A DNA stretch of 48,696 bases, from positions 1-48,696 of the forward strand of contig CALWXQ010000001.1 in NCBI GenBank assembly GCA_944385545.1. Direction: 5' to 3'. The DNA is from an uncultured Oscillospiraceae bacterium. Lineage in GTDB: Bacteria > Bacillota > Clostridia > Oscillospirales > Oscillospiraceae. Position 1 is the stretch's first letter. Each line of letters starts with the position of its first letter. The notes beneath the pieces were generated by a model. The model saw nothing but the letters and a program-made list of their open reading frames with translations, had not been told where the DNA came from and searched no databases. This document shows, piece after piece, positions 1 through 8,442 of the stretch. Both the position numbers and the translations under genes were made by a program.

Positions 1-2
1 AT

Positions 3-95
3 ATAACCTCTAGCGATGGCTGTGAAAGAATCGGGAAGGCCGGTAATCGGCTGACTGTTCGTCAGCAGGAGAACAAATTTTTGGGTGTTCAGTAG
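3..95 (+). CDS. possible C-terminal end of an upstream gene (partial)
   Basis: A reading frame is open from the left edge and ends at a TAG at 93-95, giving about 30 residues that end in NKFLGVQ. The strong terminator hairpin starting 29 bases later fits the end of a transcribed gene. The fragment is too short to assign to a family and the other frames cannot be excluded. Confidence 0.3.
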   Translation: MTSSDGCERIGKAGNRLTVRQQENKFLGVQ

Positions 96-123
96 AGATT
101 CAATAAACTGCGAAACGCTTTGC

Positions 124-163
124 AAAAACGGCCCTTGCACGCAGCGGCAAAAGGGCCGTTTTT
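124..163 (+). terminator. Rho-independent terminator upstream of the PfkB kinase
   Basis: A perfect 13-bp stem (AAAAACGGCCCTT at 124-136, AAGGGCCGTTTTT at 151-163) has its right arm ending in five T. It sits only 28 bases before the kinase start, leaving little room for a separate promoter. It may be a partial terminator or attenuator inside an operon. Confidence 0.8.
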
Positions 164-191
164 GTTGCTATTTTGCTTGAGGAGAAAAACT

Positions 192-1163
192 ATGAAAAAA
201 CCGAAAATTTTAGTTGTTGGTAGCTTTGTCATGGATCAAATCGCCATTACAGAAATCATTCCGAATGAAGGTCAGACGGTGCTTGGAAAGTCTTTTCATA
301 GGGCGCCCGGAGGTAAAGGCGCTAATCAGGCTGTCCAGATGGCACGCCTTGGCGCCGATGTTACTGTAGTTGGAAAACTTGGCTGTGACAGCAACGGACA
401 GGAAATGCGCGCCGTTTGTGAAAAGGCAGGCATTGATACTTCGCATATCCTTTACGATGAAGAAACTGCCTCTGGTTGTTCAGTCATTTTGCTGGAGGAG
501 CGTCCCGGCATGTCGGTGAAAAACCGCATTTTGGTTATCCCCGGTGCAAATATGGCGATTACGACGCAGGACGTTGCTTTCTTAGAGGAGGGAATTGCAG
601 CCTATGACTTGGTTGTACTGCAGCTGGAAATTCCGATAGAGGTTAATCTGCGCGTTGCGCAGTATGCAAGGAAAAAGAATATTCCAGTTATGCTCAATGC
701 TGCTCCCAGCGCGCCATTGCCGGAAGAACTGTTGGCCTGTCTGACCTATCTTTCACCCAATGAGCATGAAGCGGAAGATTTGACCGGAATTGCAATTCCA
801 CACGCCGGTACCGAAGTGGATGCCAAAGCAGTGCGTGTCGCGGCAAAGATTCTGCTGGAGAAGGGTGTTGAGAGTGTGCTCATTACCTTGGGCTCTGCCG
901 GCGCAGCATTGGTGACGAAGGAGAACTTGATGTTTAGTCCGGCGGTACAAGGCGTGCAAGTAGTTGATCCCACGGCGGCAGGTGATTCGTTTATCGGCGC
1001 GTTTTGTGTGGCAATCAGCTTTGGCTTTGATACAAAATCCGCATTGCGCTTTGCCAACCACACGGCCGCAATTACTGTGACTCAATTGGGTGCTATGCCA
1101 TCCCTTCCAAAGTTGGAGGATGTGCTTGCTGCTTATCCGGAATTTCGTGAATGTTTTCAGTGA
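192..1163 (+). CDS. PfkB-family (ribokinase-like) sugar kinase
   Basis: Predicted cytoplasmic ATP-dependent sugar kinase of about 323 residues, the normal ribokinase size. Seen: the N-terminal APGGKGANQAVQMARLGADV block typical of ribokinase, a central LNAAPSAPLPEELL and SPNEHEAE segment, and the C-terminal VVDPTAAGDSFIGAF motif with the catalytic Asp of the PfkB signature 2. The ATG at 192 is chosen because GAGGAG lies at 179-184; the longer frame from a TTG at 120 would read through the terminator. Its stop is 11 bases from the start of the SIS-domain isomerase, so the two form an operon for phosphorylating and isomerising a sugar, perhaps a pentose. The substrate cannot be read from the sequence. 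Base composition is more AT-rich than in the genes after 2000. Confidence 0.9.
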   Translation: MKKPKILVVGSFVMDQIAITEIIPNEGQTVLGKSFHRAPGGKGANQAVQMARLGADVTVVGKLGCDSNGQEMRAVCEKAGIDTSHILYDEETASGCSVILLEERPGMSVKNRILVIPGANMAITTQDVAFLEEGIAAYDLVVLQLEIPIEVNLRVAQYARKKNIPVMLNAAPSAPLPEELLACLTYLSPNEHEAEDLTGIAIPHAGTEVDAKAVRVAAKILLEKGVESVLITLGSAGAALVTKENLMFSPAVQGVQVVDPTAAGDSFIGAFCVAISFGFDTKSALRFANHTAAITVTQLGAMPSLPKLEDVLAAYPEFRECFQ

Positions 1164-1174
1164 GGAGGAGTGAA

Positions 1175-1786
1175 ATGGAAGAAGTATGGAAAAATGATTT
1201 GGAATATTTTAGCCAAACAGTAGGCAAGGAAGTAAATCACACTCTTCAAACGCTCGATGAAGCCGCACTTGAACAGGCTACACAGCTGATTCTATCTGCA
1301 AAGCATAACGGCAACCGTGTGCATATTTCAGGAATTGGAAAGCCCGCACACATAGCAGGCTACATCGCTTCTCTGATTTCCTCTACCGGTACGCCGACGT
1401 ATTTTTTGCATGGCACGGAAGCGGTGCACGGCTCTTGTGGTCAGCTTGTTGCAGATGATATTGTTATCTTCATTTCCAATAGTGGCGAGACAGCAGAGAT
1501 GAAGGCAACGTTAGTGGCAGTTTTGAATAATGGCTGCAAGGTTATCGGTGTCAGTGGCAACCCCAACTCTTGGCTGGCGCAGCATAGCACGGTACATCTT
1601 TATGCTGGTATTACACATGAGGGCGGTCCCCTCAATCGCGCACCTAGGACTTCCATTCTTGCTGAGACAATCGTCCTGCAGGCGTTGAGTGTCCTGCTGC
1701 AAAGCGATGCGCAGGTTACACCCGCACAATATATCAACTGGCATCCGAGTGGATGCCTCGGGATGCTACGCGAGAATGAAAAATAG
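1175..1786 (+). CDS. SIS-domain sugar-phosphate isomerase (KpsF/GutQ-like)
   Basis: About 203 residues making a single SIS domain, as in arabinose-5-phosphate and hexulose-6-phosphate isomerases, without the CBS pair of full-length KdsD. Visible are the phosphosugar-binding stretches HISGIGKPAHIAGYIASLIS, FLHGTEAVHGSCG and FISNSGETAEMKATL, and the late EGGPLNRAPRTSILAE segment usual in this group. The start at 1175 follows a GAGGAGGAG ribosome site at 1162-1170 that overlaps the stop of the kinase, so the two genes are probably translationally coupled. It likely interconverts a keto- and aldo-sugar phosphate made or used by the kinase. The exact sugar is unknown. Confidence 0.85.
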   Translation: MEEVWKNDLEYFSQTVGKEVNHTLQTLDEAALEQATQLILSAKHNGNRVHISGIGKPAHIAGYIASLISSTGTPTYFLHGTEAVHGSCGQLVADDIVIFISNSGETAEMKATLVAVLNNGCKVIGVSGNPNSWLAQHSTVHLYAGITHEGGPLNRAPRTSILAETIVLQALSVLLQSDAQVTPAQYINWHPSGCLGMLRENEK

Positions 1787-1798
1787 GAGGAAATAGCA

Positions 1799-1911
1799 AT
1801 GTTTACAACCGGCTGTATTTATCCCGATAGGATGGATACTCCGTCACCTTGCGGACAGAAACCATCCGCTTGCTGAAAAACGCGGAAGGCACGCCAGAAA
1901 GTGTCGTGTAA
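1799..1911 (+). pseudogene. remnant of the third gene of the sugar operon
   Basis: An AGGAGG site at 1786-1791 leads into an ATG at 1799, but the frame stops after 25 codons at 1874-1876. From 1831 a second frame (+2) reads DGYSVTLRTETIRLLKNAEG and on to a TAA at 1909-1911, which looks like the C-terminal end of a real protein. The simplest reading is a gene start joined to a foreign or shifted 3' end by deletion or recombination. I do not recognise the family. Right after this point base composition changes to the GC-rich style of the rest of the window. Confidence 0.4.
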
Positions 1912-2006
1912 GCGAATTTCGGCGACACAAGGAAATTCCATTTTAAATGTGCATGATTGGGGGGGCGGGGTGAGAGAAAAAAGCCGGGACGAACTCCGCC
2001 GGGATG

Positions 2007-2036
2007 GTTCTATTGCCGCCGGCTGGGACATACCCT
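2007..2036 (+). promoter_or_regulatory. SigE-like promoter of spoIVA
   Basis: GTTCTATT (2007-2014) is followed after 14 bases by CATACCCT (2029-2036). This resembles the mother-cell sigma-E pattern (about ATATT, 14-15 bases, CATACAHT). Transcription of spoIVA by SigE is known in Bacillus; here it is inferred from position and the partial match. Confidence 0.4.
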
Positions 2037-2049
2037 GTGATAAACCCAT

Positions 2050-2069
2050 GGCAGGAGCCCTCTCCTGCC
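2050..2069 (+). other. hairpin in the spoIVA leader
   Basis: GGCAGGAG (2050-2057) pairs with CTCCTGCC (2062-2069) across a 4-base loop, only 3 bases before the GAGGAGG ribosome site. Its left arm contains an AGGAG-like string that is held in the stem. Confidence 0.6.
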
Positions 2070-2086
2070 GGATGAGGAGGCTGGCT

Positions 2087-3550
2087 ATGGATCATATTTA
2101 TGCGGACATTGCCGCCCGAACCGGCGGTAATATTTATGTGGGGGTGGTTGGCCCTGTACGCACCGGGAAATCCACCCTGGTCAAGCGGATCATGGAGGAG
2201 CTGGTAATCCCCGGGATCGACGATCCCTATCGGAAGGAGCGGGCCAGGGACGAACTGCCCCAAAGCGGATCGGGAAAAACCATTATGACCTCGGAGCCGA
2301 AGTTTGTACCGGAGGAGGCGGTGGAGATCACTCCGGATGGGACCACCCGATTGCGGGTGCGGATGATCGATTCCGTGGGCTACATGGTCAACGGCGCGGT
2401 GGGGGCGGAGGAAAACGGAACGGCCAGAATGGTCACCACACCCTGGTTCGACCATGAGATCCCCATGACCCAGGCGGCGGAGCTTGGGACGAAAAAGGTG
2501 ATGCAGGAGCACTGCTCCATCGGCATTGTGGTGACCACCGACGGCACCATCACCGATATCCCCAGGGAGGACTATGTACCGGCGGAAAAGAAGGCCATTT
2601 CCGATATGCAGAAAACAGGAAAGCCCTACCTGGTGGTGGTCAATTCCCGGGATCCCGGGGGAGAAAATGCCAGGGCCGTAGCGGAGCAGCTGCGCCGGGA
2701 GCATGGTGTGACGCCTATGGTGGCGGACTGCCAGGCGCTGGATCTTTCGGGGATCGCGGGGATGCTCCGGGCGCTGCTGTATACCTTCCCCATGAAGCAG
2801 CTCCATGTCCATCTGCCCAGATGGCTGGATGCCCTGGAGCCGGAGCACCCGGTTAAGGCGGCGCTGTACCAGGCGCTGGTGCAGCGGGCGGAGGAGATTC
2901 GGAACCTGGGGCAGGCGGAGGGGATTTTGGCGGATCTGGGGCAGCTGCCTCAGGTTCAGGACTATACCCTTCGCAGCGTCGATCTGGCTGATGGCACGGT
3001 GGTCTGCGCCATCAGCCTGCCGGAGGCGCTGTATTACGAGATTCTCAGCGCCAAGGCGGGGTTACCCATTGAAAACGACGCCCAGCTGCTGGCGCTGCTC
3101 ATGGAGCTGGCGAAGGTTAAGCAGGAGTATGACAAAATTGCCGATGCCCTGTCCGCGGTGAAGGCCACAGGCTATGGAGTGGTGATGCCCACGGCAGGGG
3201 AGATGAAGCTGGAGACGCCGGAGATCATCCGCAAAGGCGGAGCCTTCGGAGTGAAGCTGAAGGCAGGGGCGCCTTCCATTCACATGGTTCGGGTGGATAT
3301 CGACACGGAGATCAGCCCCATGGTGGGGGACGAGAAGCAGTCCCGGGATCTGATCACCCATTTGACCGGGGAGGATCCGGATATGCTCTGGCAGAGCAAT
3401 ATTTTCGGGAAGTCCGTATACGATCTGATTCAGGAGGGCCTGACCGCGAAGCTGGTGCAGATGCCTCAGGAGGTGCGGGAGAAGTTTCGGGGTACCCTGA
3501 CCAGAATTGTCAATGAGGGGGCGTCGGGGTTGATTTGCCTGATCCTGTAG
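2087..3550 (+). CDS. spoIVA: stage IV sporulation protein A, spore coat assembly ATPase
   Basis: SpoIVA polymerises by ATP hydrolysis on the forespore surface and forms the platform for the spore coat. The 487-residue product matches the family length (about 492). Seen: an N-terminal RTGGNIYVGVVG block, Walker A GPVRTGKST, DELPQSGSGKTIMTSEPKFV, the switch-like DSVGYM, a middle domain with TTDGTITDIPREDY, and the conserved C-terminus ending GASGLICLIL, the part that targets the membrane via SpoVM in Bacillus. The ATG at 2087 has GAGGAGG at 2074-2080; the frame stays open upstream to 1901 but that part is not homologous. Its presence marks the organism as an endospore former. It appears to be a monocistronic unit. 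Confidence 0.97.
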   Translation: MDHIYADIAARTGGNIYVGVVGPVRTGKSTLVKRIMEELVIPGIDDPYRKERARDELPQSGSGKTIMTSEPKFVPEEAVEITPDGTTRLRVRMIDSVGYMVNGAVGAEENGTARMVTTPWFDHEIPMTQAAELGTKKVMQEHCSIGIVVTTDGTITDIPREDYVPAEKKAISDMQKTGKPYLVVVNSRDPGGENARAVAEQLRREHGVTPMVADCQALDLSGIAGMLRALLYTFPMKQLHVHLPRWLDALEPEHPVKAALYQALVQRAEEIRNLGQAEGILADLGQLPQVQDYTLRSVDLADGTVVCAISLPEALYYEILSAKAGLPIENDAQLLALLMELAKVKQEYDKIADALSAVKATGYGVVMPTAGEMKLETPEIIRKGGAFGVKLKAGAPSIHMVRVDIDTEISPMVGDEKQSRDLITHLTGEDPDMLWQSNIFGKSVYDLIQEGLTAKLVQMPQEVREKFRGTLTRIVNEGASGLICLIL

Positions 3551-3562
3551 CAGGGGCCCCTC

Positions 3563-3591
3563 TTGACAATCTTCCCGGCGCGCAGTAGAAT
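3563..3591 (+). promoter_or_regulatory. SigA promoter of the PH-domain gene
   Basis: A perfect TTGACA at 3563-3568, a 17-base spacer and TAGAAT at 3586-3591 lie 33 bases before the start codon. Confidence 0.85.
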
Positions 3592-3623
3592 AAAGAAAAA
3601 ATCTATCAAGGAGGATCCTCGCC

Positions 3624-4016
3624 ATGTCCGTTACCATCGAGTATTTGTGGAAAGACCGCAAGCGCTATTTTGGTCTGCCTTTAAGCTTCACCCGCTACCG
3701 CCTTTCTGAGGATCGGCTGTTCCTGTCCGAGGGCTTTCTGAACATCAAGGACGACGAGATCCTTCTTTACCGGGTGCGGGATATTGACAGCAGCCGCAGC
3801 CTGGGCCAGCGGATCTTCGGCGTGGGTACGGTGACGGTGCTGTCTTCCGACAAGACCATGCCCACCCTGGTGCTGAAGAATATCAAGGATCCCGGGTTTG
3901 TCAAGGAGCTGATCCACCAACAGGTGGAGGAGACCAAGCTCAAGCGCCGGGTTCGGCTGGGGGAGATCATGACTAGCTCCGACGAGGAACCGGACGACGA
4001 AAGCGAGGAAATCTGA
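3624..4016 (+). CDS. bacterial PH-domain (DUF304-like) protein
   Basis: A 130-residue protein with the YRLSEDRLFLSEGFLNIKDD and ILLYRVRDIDSSRSLGQRIF core of bacterial PH domains, followed by the FGVGTVTVLS strand and a C-terminal helix. No signal peptide or membrane span is visible, so it is probably cytoplasmic or peripheral. The last 12 residues are very acidic (EEPDDESEE). The ATG at 3624 follows AAGGAGGA at 3608-3615. It has its own SigA promoter and a strong terminator, so it is a single-gene unit. Function of such stand-alone PH proteins is not established. Confidence 0.8.
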   Translation: MSVTIEYLWKDRKRYFGLPLSFTRYRLSEDRLFLSEGFLNIKDDEILLYRVRDIDSSRSLGQRIFGVGTVTVLSSDKTMPTLVLKNIKDPGFVKELIHQQVEETKLKRRVRLGEIMTSSDEEPDDESEEI

Positions 4017-4022
4017 ACCATA

Positions 4023-4060
4023 CGGCGGCATTCGGGGTACCGAATGCCGCCGATGTTTTT
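4023..4060 (+). terminator. terminator after the PH-domain gene
   Basis: A perfect 13-bp stem (CGGCGGCATTCGG at 4023-4035 with CCGAATGCCGCCG at 4040-4052) is followed by GATG and five T. Confidence 0.9.
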
Positions 4061-4175
4061 CGGGATATCCCAGGATCCACCGCCTTGGGCGGAAGGCGCA
4101 ATCGCCGGGCAGCGGCGCTGGGGGCTTCCATGGGAGGTAGGAAAAAATACACAGTCTGAAAAAACCGCAAAGGTC

Positions 4176-4204
4176 TTTACCTTTCCGGGAAAAAGTGGTA
4201 AACT
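4176..4204 (+). promoter_or_regulatory. promoter of the YfhO-like gene
   Basis: TTTACC at 4176-4181, a 17-base spacer and TAAACT at 4199-4204, 31 bases before the start codon. Confidence 0.65.
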
Positions 4205-4235
4205 ATAGAATCATTCAAACTATGGGAGGTTCCCT

Positions 4236-6977
4236 ATGAAACTGCCGCGGGGCAATGATATCAAATGGAATTATCTGGCGCTGGCCTTTGTGCTGCCCTG
4301 CGCCGGAATGCTGTTTGTAATGCTGGTCAGCCAGTATGAGCCGTTTGGCAAGTATTCCATGCTGTACTCGGATATGTATCATCAGTATTATCCGTTCTTT
4401 GTGGAATTTAGAAGGGCTTTGCGCAGCGGGGAAGGTCTGCTCTATACCTGGAGCATCGGCCTGGGTATGGACTATCTGGGGCTGATCGCCTACTACCTGG
4501 CCTCGCCGCTGAACCTGCTCAGCGTCCTGGTGCCGGAGGACTTTCTTCTGGAGTTTTTCTCTCTGCTGGTGCCGTTGAAGCTGGGGCTGGCGGGTCTGTT
4601 TTTCGCCGTCTTTCTGAAAAAGCTGTTTGGCAGCAACGACCTGTCCATTTCCGTGTTCGGCGCGCTCTATGGCCTTTGCGCCTGGGCGCTGGGCTTTCAG
4701 TGGAACGTGATGTGGCTGGATACCTTCGCGCTGCTGCCGCTGGTGGCCCTGGGGACGGTCTATCTGCTGCGGGATAAAAAATTCCTGCTGTACACCCTGA
4801 CCCTGTTCCAGTCCATTTTCTCCAACTACTATATCGGCCTGTTTACCTGCATTTTCGTGCTGCTGCTCTTTATTGTTTACCAGATCTGCCGGTGGGGAGG
4901 CTGGAAGAAGTTACTTTTGGATCTGTGCCGCATTGCCCTGTTTTCTGCCCTGGCCATCGGCATGACGGCGATCCTGGAACTGCCGGCTTTGGCGTCCTTG
5001 CAGGATACCCAGTCCAGCGTGAATAAATTCCCGGAATCCTTCCGGCTGAATATCGCTTCGGAGCATACCATCTGGGGATTGTTTGACGCCATGCGCCAGG
5101 TGGCCGGGAATATGGGCGGCGCCATTGAGCCGAATTTTAAAGAGGGCCTGCCCAATGTTTACTGCGGCGTCATCAGCGTGGTGCTGATGTTCCTGTATCT
5201 CATGGCCGGGGAGATCCGGCTGCGGGACAAGCTCTGCTCGGTTTGCCTGCTGCTGTTTTTTAATGTAAGCTTCATTATCCGGCAGCTGGACTATATCTGG
5301 CACGGCTTCCACTTTACCAATATGATTCCCTACCGGTTCAGCTTCCTGTACAGCTTCGTGGTGCTGTATATGGCCTACCGGGCCTGGCTGATGCGCCGGA
5401 AATTCCGCACTTGGCAGATCCTGCTGGCCGGTGTCCTGGCGGGCTGTGTACTGGCTTGCAGTGAAGAACTGACCTCCACGCAGGCGGTGGATCTGGGCGC
5501 CTGGGAGCTGGAAATCCCTGTTTATCTGATCTACAATCTGATGCTGCTGAGCTTGTATGTACTGTCCATGGTCTATGGCAGTCTTCGGGCGCGTATTCCG
5601 CAGGACGCGGATCGGGAGCAGCTGGCACTGGCCCGGCTGGAGCGCGGCCGCCAGCGCAGACGATCCAGAGCGTTGGTTCTGACGGTGGTGGGGGCCGAGT
5701 TGATCGGGAATCTAACCTGCTTTGGCATTTACTTCACCGGCACCGGTGTGAGCAACTATCCCAAGGGCACCAGCTACACCGCCTCGGTGATCCGCTATAT
5801 GCACCAGCGGGAGGATGACAACCTGTTCTTCCGGGCGGAAACCACCCATTCCCAGACTCTGAATGACGGCGCGCTGAACGGCTACAACGGTGTTTCCGCG
5901 TTCACCAGCTCCGCCAATGTCAAAACCACTCTGTTCATGCAGACCCTGGGCTATGGGGCAAAGAACACCTATAACCGCTACTTGTTCGAGGAAAGCTCCC
6001 CGGTGGCAAATCTGTTTCTGGGGCTGAAATATATGATCGACCGGGATGGGAAGGATAAGACCAGCACCTTCTTTGCGGAAGTGAACCACTTTGGCGATAC
6101 CTCCCTGCTGGAAAACCAGGCCTATCTGCCCCTGGGCTTTTTGGCGGAGAAGACGCTGGCGCAATTGGAATTTGACACCTCCGCCAATGCCTTCCGGTTT
6201 CAGAATGAGCTGTTCACTGCTGCCACCGGGGTAGAAGGGGACGTTTGGAGCCTGCTCACAGGAGACAGCCTGACCATTACGGGAGACGGCGTCACTGTGC
6301 CGGAGAGCAATTCCGGTGGGTATTGCCGGTATGAGGACAGCTCCGCCCATTCCAGCGTGACCTATCGTTATGTGGCGGATCGGGATGGCTTTATGTGCAT
6401 CCACCTGGATCTGCCCAAGCGCAACGACTTTTACGTCAGCATCAACGATGTGGAGCTTTATCGGGAGAGCATCAGCCTGCCCCAAATGCTGGCGGCGGAT
6501 GATGTGAAGGCGGGGGATGTGATCGATGTGCGGATCCTCTGCGACGCCGGGGAGAGCGGCACCATGACCGTAAACGCCGGTATTCTGGACACGGAGCGGT
6601 TCCGGCAGGGCTATCAGGTGCTCAATGCCTCGACCCTGGAGCTGACGGAATTTGAAAGCACCCGGGTTGCGGGAACCATTACCTGCGACCGGGACGGTCT
6701 GCTTTATACCTCCATCCCCCAGAATGGCTACTGGCATGTGACCGTGGACGGGCAGGAAGCTCAGATTCTGCTGGTGGGCGACTGTATGGCGGCGGTGGAG
6801 CTGACCCAAGGGGAGCACACCGTTTGCTTCACCTACCAAAACGACGCCTTCTCCCTGGGGTGGAGGATCAGTGTGCTTTGCGCCGGGATATTCCTGCTTC
6901 TGGTGCAGTGGCGCTACCGCCCGGACTGGCGCAAATGGCTGGGCCTGACGTCCGGACAGGGAAAATACGCCAGATAA
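4236..6977 (+). CDS. YfhO-family multi-span membrane protein
   Basis: 913 residues. The first half has about a dozen hydrophobic spans with the YSDMYHQYYPFF motif after the first span, a loop typical of YfhO proteins of the GT-C fold. The middle and C-terminal part (about residues 500-880) is a large extracytoplasmic region with beta-rich segments, and one last span (about 885-903, VLCAGIFLLLVQW) anchors the end. In Bacillus, YfhO is proposed to take part in glycosylating lipoteichoic acid or other surface polymers; that role is only inferred here. The start has GGGAGGT at 4224-4230. It stands alone between its promoter and a bidirectional terminator. Confidence 0.85.
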   Translation: MKLPRGNDIKWNYLALAFVLPCAGMLFVMLVSQYEPFGKYSMLYSDMYHQYYPFFVEFRRALRSGEGLLYTWSIGLGMDYLGLIAYYLASPLNLLSVLVPEDFLLEFFSLLVPLKLGLAGLFFAVFLKKLFGSNDLSISVFGALYGLCAWALGFQWNVMWLDTFALLPLVALGTVYLLRDKKFLLYTLTLFQSIFSNYYIGLFTCIFVLLLFIVYQICRWGGWKKLLLDLCRIALFSALAIGMTAILELPALASLQDTQSSVNKFPESFRLNIASEHTIWGLFDAMRQVAGNMGGAIEPNFKEGLPNVYCGVISVVLMFLYLMAGEIRLRDKLCSVCLLLFFNVSFIIRQLDYIWHGFHFTNMIPYRFSFLYSFVVLYMAYRAWLMRRKFRTWQILLAGVLAGCVLACSEELTSTQAVDLGAWELEIPVYLIYNLMLLSLYVLSMVYGSLRARIPQDADREQLALARLERGRQRRRSRALVLTVVGAELIGNLTCFGIYFTGTGVSNYPKGTSYTASVIRYMHQREDDNLFFRAETTHSQTLNDGALNGYNGVSAFTSSANVKTTLFMQTLGYGAKNTYNRYLFEESSPVANLFLGLKYMIDRDGKDKTSTFFAEVNHFGDTSLLENQAYLPLGFLAEKTLAQLEFDTSANAFRFQNELFTAATGVEGDVWSLLTGDSLTITGDGVTVPESNSGGYCRYEDSSAHSSVTYRYVADRDGFMCIHLDLPKRNDFYVSINDVELYRESISLPQMLAADDVKAGDVIDVRILCDAGESGTMTVNAGILDTERFRQGYQVLNASTLELTEFESTRVAGTITCDRDGLLYTSIPQNGYWHVTVDGQEAQILLVGDCMAAVELTQGEHTVCFTYQNDAFSLGWRISVLCAGIFLLLVQWRYRPDWRKWLGLTSGQGKYAR

Positions 6978-7031
6978 CACAAGGGGTTTTCTCAAAACAG
7001 CGCTTTCCAAAAACCACGTATAAAATACGTT

Positions 7032-7070
7032 CGGCTGGATTACCTTGTTTTTGGTAATCCAGCCGTTTCT
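7032..7070. terminator. bidirectional terminator between yfhO-like gene and mnmA
   Basis: A perfect 13-bp stem CGGCTGGATTACC / GGTAATCCAGCCG (7032-7044, 7053-7065) with an 8-base loop. T-rich sequence follows on the plus strand. The two flanking genes converge on it. Confidence 0.8.
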
Positions 7071-7082
7071 TATGGGGATTTT

Positions 7083-8141
7083 TCAGGCCAAGGCTTCGGT
7101 GATGGTACCGCCGCCTACCACCAGATCGCCCTGATACAGCACCACTGCCTGCCCGGGGGTAATGGCTCGCTGTGGCTCCCGGAACAGAACCTCCGCCCCG
7201 CCGTCCTCCAGGGGGATGACGGTGGCTTCCGCCTCCTGGCGGCTGTGTCTGGTTTTGGCGGTGACCTGGATGGGCTCTGTCAGAGCGGGGAAGGGATACC
7301 AGTTCCAGTCCCCGGCCCGAAGTCCCCGGGAGAATAGGACTTCGTTGGGGCCAACGGTAACGGTATTGGCCTGCATGTCCTTCCGGCAGACATAAACGGG
7401 GGCGCCCAGGGCAATGCCCAGGCCCTTACGCTGACCCAGGGTATAATTGACGGCACCTTGGTGCCGGCCTACCACCCGACCGCTCAGATCCAGGTAGTCT
7501 CCGCAAGGGTAGTCCCTGCCGGTATAGCGGCGCAGGAAGGCGCCGTAATCTCCGTCGGGGATGAAGCAGATATCCTGGCTGTCCCGCTTCCGGGCGTTGA
7601 CGAAGCCGTTTTCCGCCGCCAGGAGCCGAACCTGTTCCTTGGACAAATCGCCCAGGGGGAACTGAATGTGAGAAAGCTGGGCTTGGCCCAGGTTTGCCAG
7701 GAAGTAGGTTTGATCCTTGGCAGGATCCGCGGCACGGTACAGAAGATACCGGCCGGTGTTCTCCGACTGCCGGATCCGGGCATAATGGCCGGAAACCACC
7801 CATTCACAGCCCAGCTCTTTGGCCCGATCCAGCAGAAGGCCGAACTTCATACAGCGATTGCAGACGATGCAAGGATTTGGGGTCAGTCCGGCTTCGTAGC
7901 CGCTGACAAAGCGACTGATGACCATCCGGTCAAATTCCTCCCGGAAGTCCATGACCCGGTGGGAGAAGCCCAGCCGCCGGGCAACGCTGCGGGCATCGGA
8001 AATGTCGGTATCCGCCGTGTCCCGGTCATACAGGCGCATGGTCACACCCATGCAGGAAAATCCCCGGCGCGCCATAAGAAAGGCAGCCACCGAGCTGTCC
8101 ACGCCTCCGCTCATGCCGATAAGGGCCTTTTTTTGCTCCAC
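7083..8141 (-). CDS. mnmA: tRNA-uridine 2-sulfurtransferase MnmA
   Basis: MnmA activates U34 of tRNA-Lys/Glu/Gln with ATP and inserts sulfur (s2U34), using sulfur relayed from a cysteine desulfurase. At 352 residues it has the normal length. Seen: the PP-loop SGGVDSS near the N-terminus, the catalytic Cys in NPCIVCN, GHYAR, KDQTYFL, the second catalytic Cys in SQDICFIPDGDY, and LGQRKGLG leading into the C-terminal beta-barrel domain. The start is a GTG at 8141, since GAGGAGG sits 7 bases upstream on this strand and the nearby ATG is out of frame. It has its own SigA promoter and no operon partner. Confidence 0.96.
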   Translation of the reverse strand: MEQKKALIGMSGGVDSSVAAFLMARRGFSCMGVTMRLYDRDTADTDISDARSVARRLGFSHRVMDFREEFDRMVISRFVSGYEAGLTPNPCIVCNRCMKFGLLLDRAKELGCEWVVSGHYARIRQSENTGRYLLYRAADPAKDQTYFLANLGQAQLSHIQFPLGDLSKEQVRLLAAENGFVNARKRDSQDICFIPDGDYGAFLRRYTGRDYPCGDYLDLSGRVVGRHQGAVNYTLGQRKGLGIALGAPVYVCRKDMQANTVTVGPNEVLFSRGLRAGDWNWYPFPALTEPIQVTAKTRHSRQEAEATVIPLEDGGAEVLFREPQRAITPGQAVVLYQGDLVVGGGTITEALA

Positions 8142-8177
8142 ATATCCACCTCCTCGGGGAAACGATCATCTGTTTGG

Positions 8178-8206
8178 AGTATATCAGCGGGGGAATGGAA
8201 TGTCAA
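8178..8206 (-). promoter_or_regulatory. SigA promoter of mnmA
   Basis: On the minus strand a perfect TTGACA (8201-8206), a 17-base spacer and TATACT (8178-8183), 37 bases before the GTG start. Confidence 0.85.
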
Positions 8207-8375
8207 TGCGCAACTTTTTCCAACTGATGGGAAAAGGTTACGAGGAATTGCGGCAAAATTTCATCAAAGCCCCGATTTATGACAGAATTCCCGGCTCAAA
8301 GCTGGTATCATAAAGGGTTGATCCAGATGCTGGAAATAATTTGTTACAAAAATGTAATTTTTTAGAAAAAGGGGG

Positions 8376-8404
8376 TTGCAATTTGTAAACACATCTGTTA
8401 TAAT
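8376..8404 (+). promoter_or_regulatory. SigA promoter of the SH3-repeat protein
   Basis: TTGCAA at 8376-8381, 17-base spacer, TATAAT at 8399-8404. The 8207-8375 stretch upstream shows no gene. Confidence 0.85.
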
Positions 8405-8442
8405 ACCGTTACTTACATAAGAAGAAAAAGGAGTAAGTGGCT

